A DNA stretch of 6,626 bases, from positions 1-6,626 of the forward strand of contig JAPOHM010000079.1 in assembly GCA_029979405.1 (NCBI GenBank), read 5' to 3'. This document shows positions 6,490 through 6,626 of this stretch, one piece after another. This DNA is from Methanobacteriota archaeon (GTDB taxonomy: Archaea > Thermoplasmatota > Poseidoniia > Poseidoniales > Poseidoniaceae). Both the position numbers and the translations under genes were made by a program. Numbering within the stretch: position 1 is the first letter of the stretch; each line of letters opens with the position of its first letter. Under the pieces are notes generated by a model. The model made no database searches. It worked only from the letters and a program-made list of their open reading frames with translations, and was not told the origin of the DNA.

Positions 6490-6626
6490 AAATCCCCAAA
6501 TTTTTCAGTACATTCACAGCATCTTCCCACAAGCTATCTGTAAAATCAAATTGTGTTGTTGGATCAGGTGCTCCAACACCAATAATTGATTGAATGAAAG
6601 AATTGCTACTTAAGTTGCGTAAAGGA
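6488..6626 (-). CDS. C-terminal 45 codons of an unrecognised upstream gene
   Basis: A frame is open from the right edge of the window (first complete codon at 6625) to a TGA at 6490-6488. It encodes 45 residues that begin PLRNLSSNSFIQSIIGVGAP and end in SLWEDAVNVLKNLGI. The tail SLWEDAVNVLKNLGI looks like a short amphipathic helix, and the middle (GAPDPTTQFDFTD) is polar and proline-containing. This is too little to name a family. The stop overlaps the ribosome binding site of the Het-C gene and lies 13 bases before its likely ATG, so it should belong to the same operon and be translated just before it. That the frame is coding is inferred from this arrangement and from the lack of any other gene in the stretch; the start lies outside the window. 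Confidence 0.65.
   Translation of the reverse strand, partial: PLRNLSSNSFIQSIIGVGAPDPTTQFDFTDSLWEDAVNVLKNLGI

Overview
The window is a piece of one tightly packed operon read entirely from the minus strand. It is probably bacterial, or otherwise prokaryotic. Stop and start codons overlap or lie within about 13 bases of each other. The starts are ATG, TTG and ATG (with a possible GTG), and each internal start has a purine-rich Shine-Dalgarno-like stretch encoded in the end of, or just after, the upstream gene. There are no introns and no gene-free stretch longer than 15 bases. The exact taxon cannot be read from the sequence.

In transcription order (right to left) the layout is: (1) positions 6626-6488, the last 45 codons of an unrecognised gene; (2) positions 6474 (or 6480)-1882, a very large protein of about 1530 residues; (3) positions 1880-558, a 440-residue glycine- and beta-rich protein that starts at TTG; (4) positions 558-1, the first 186 codons of another beta-rich protein, cut by the window edge.

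The large protein is the only one with a recognisable family. It carries the signatures of Het-C, a family named after the fungal heterokaryon-incompatibility protein. Het-C-like proteins also occur in bacteria and are thought to be related to the zinc-dependent phospholipase C / S1-P1 nuclease fold. The visible blocks are GNWARDMSQ, LGVYLPWEHLDNPK, HVIEDFYAHSN, LTTGTF and DPTHSMLAKD, spread over roughly residues 220-1150. Upstream of them is a separate putative metal-binding domain (EEYGHH, then DTHGDEG). Het-C is interrupted by a small beta module that resembles a second module at the extreme C-terminus, and there are three cysteine clusters. This domain architecture is the most interesting thing in the window.

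Inference only: the cluster could be a secreted or membrane-acting effector locus, with the Het-C protein as a metal-dependent lipid- or nucleic-acid-acting hydrolase and the two beta-rich neighbours as partners, carriers or surface components. No signal peptide, immunity gene, transposase or phage hallmark is visible to settle this. The two beta-rich genes also look clearly more GC-rich than the Het-C gene.
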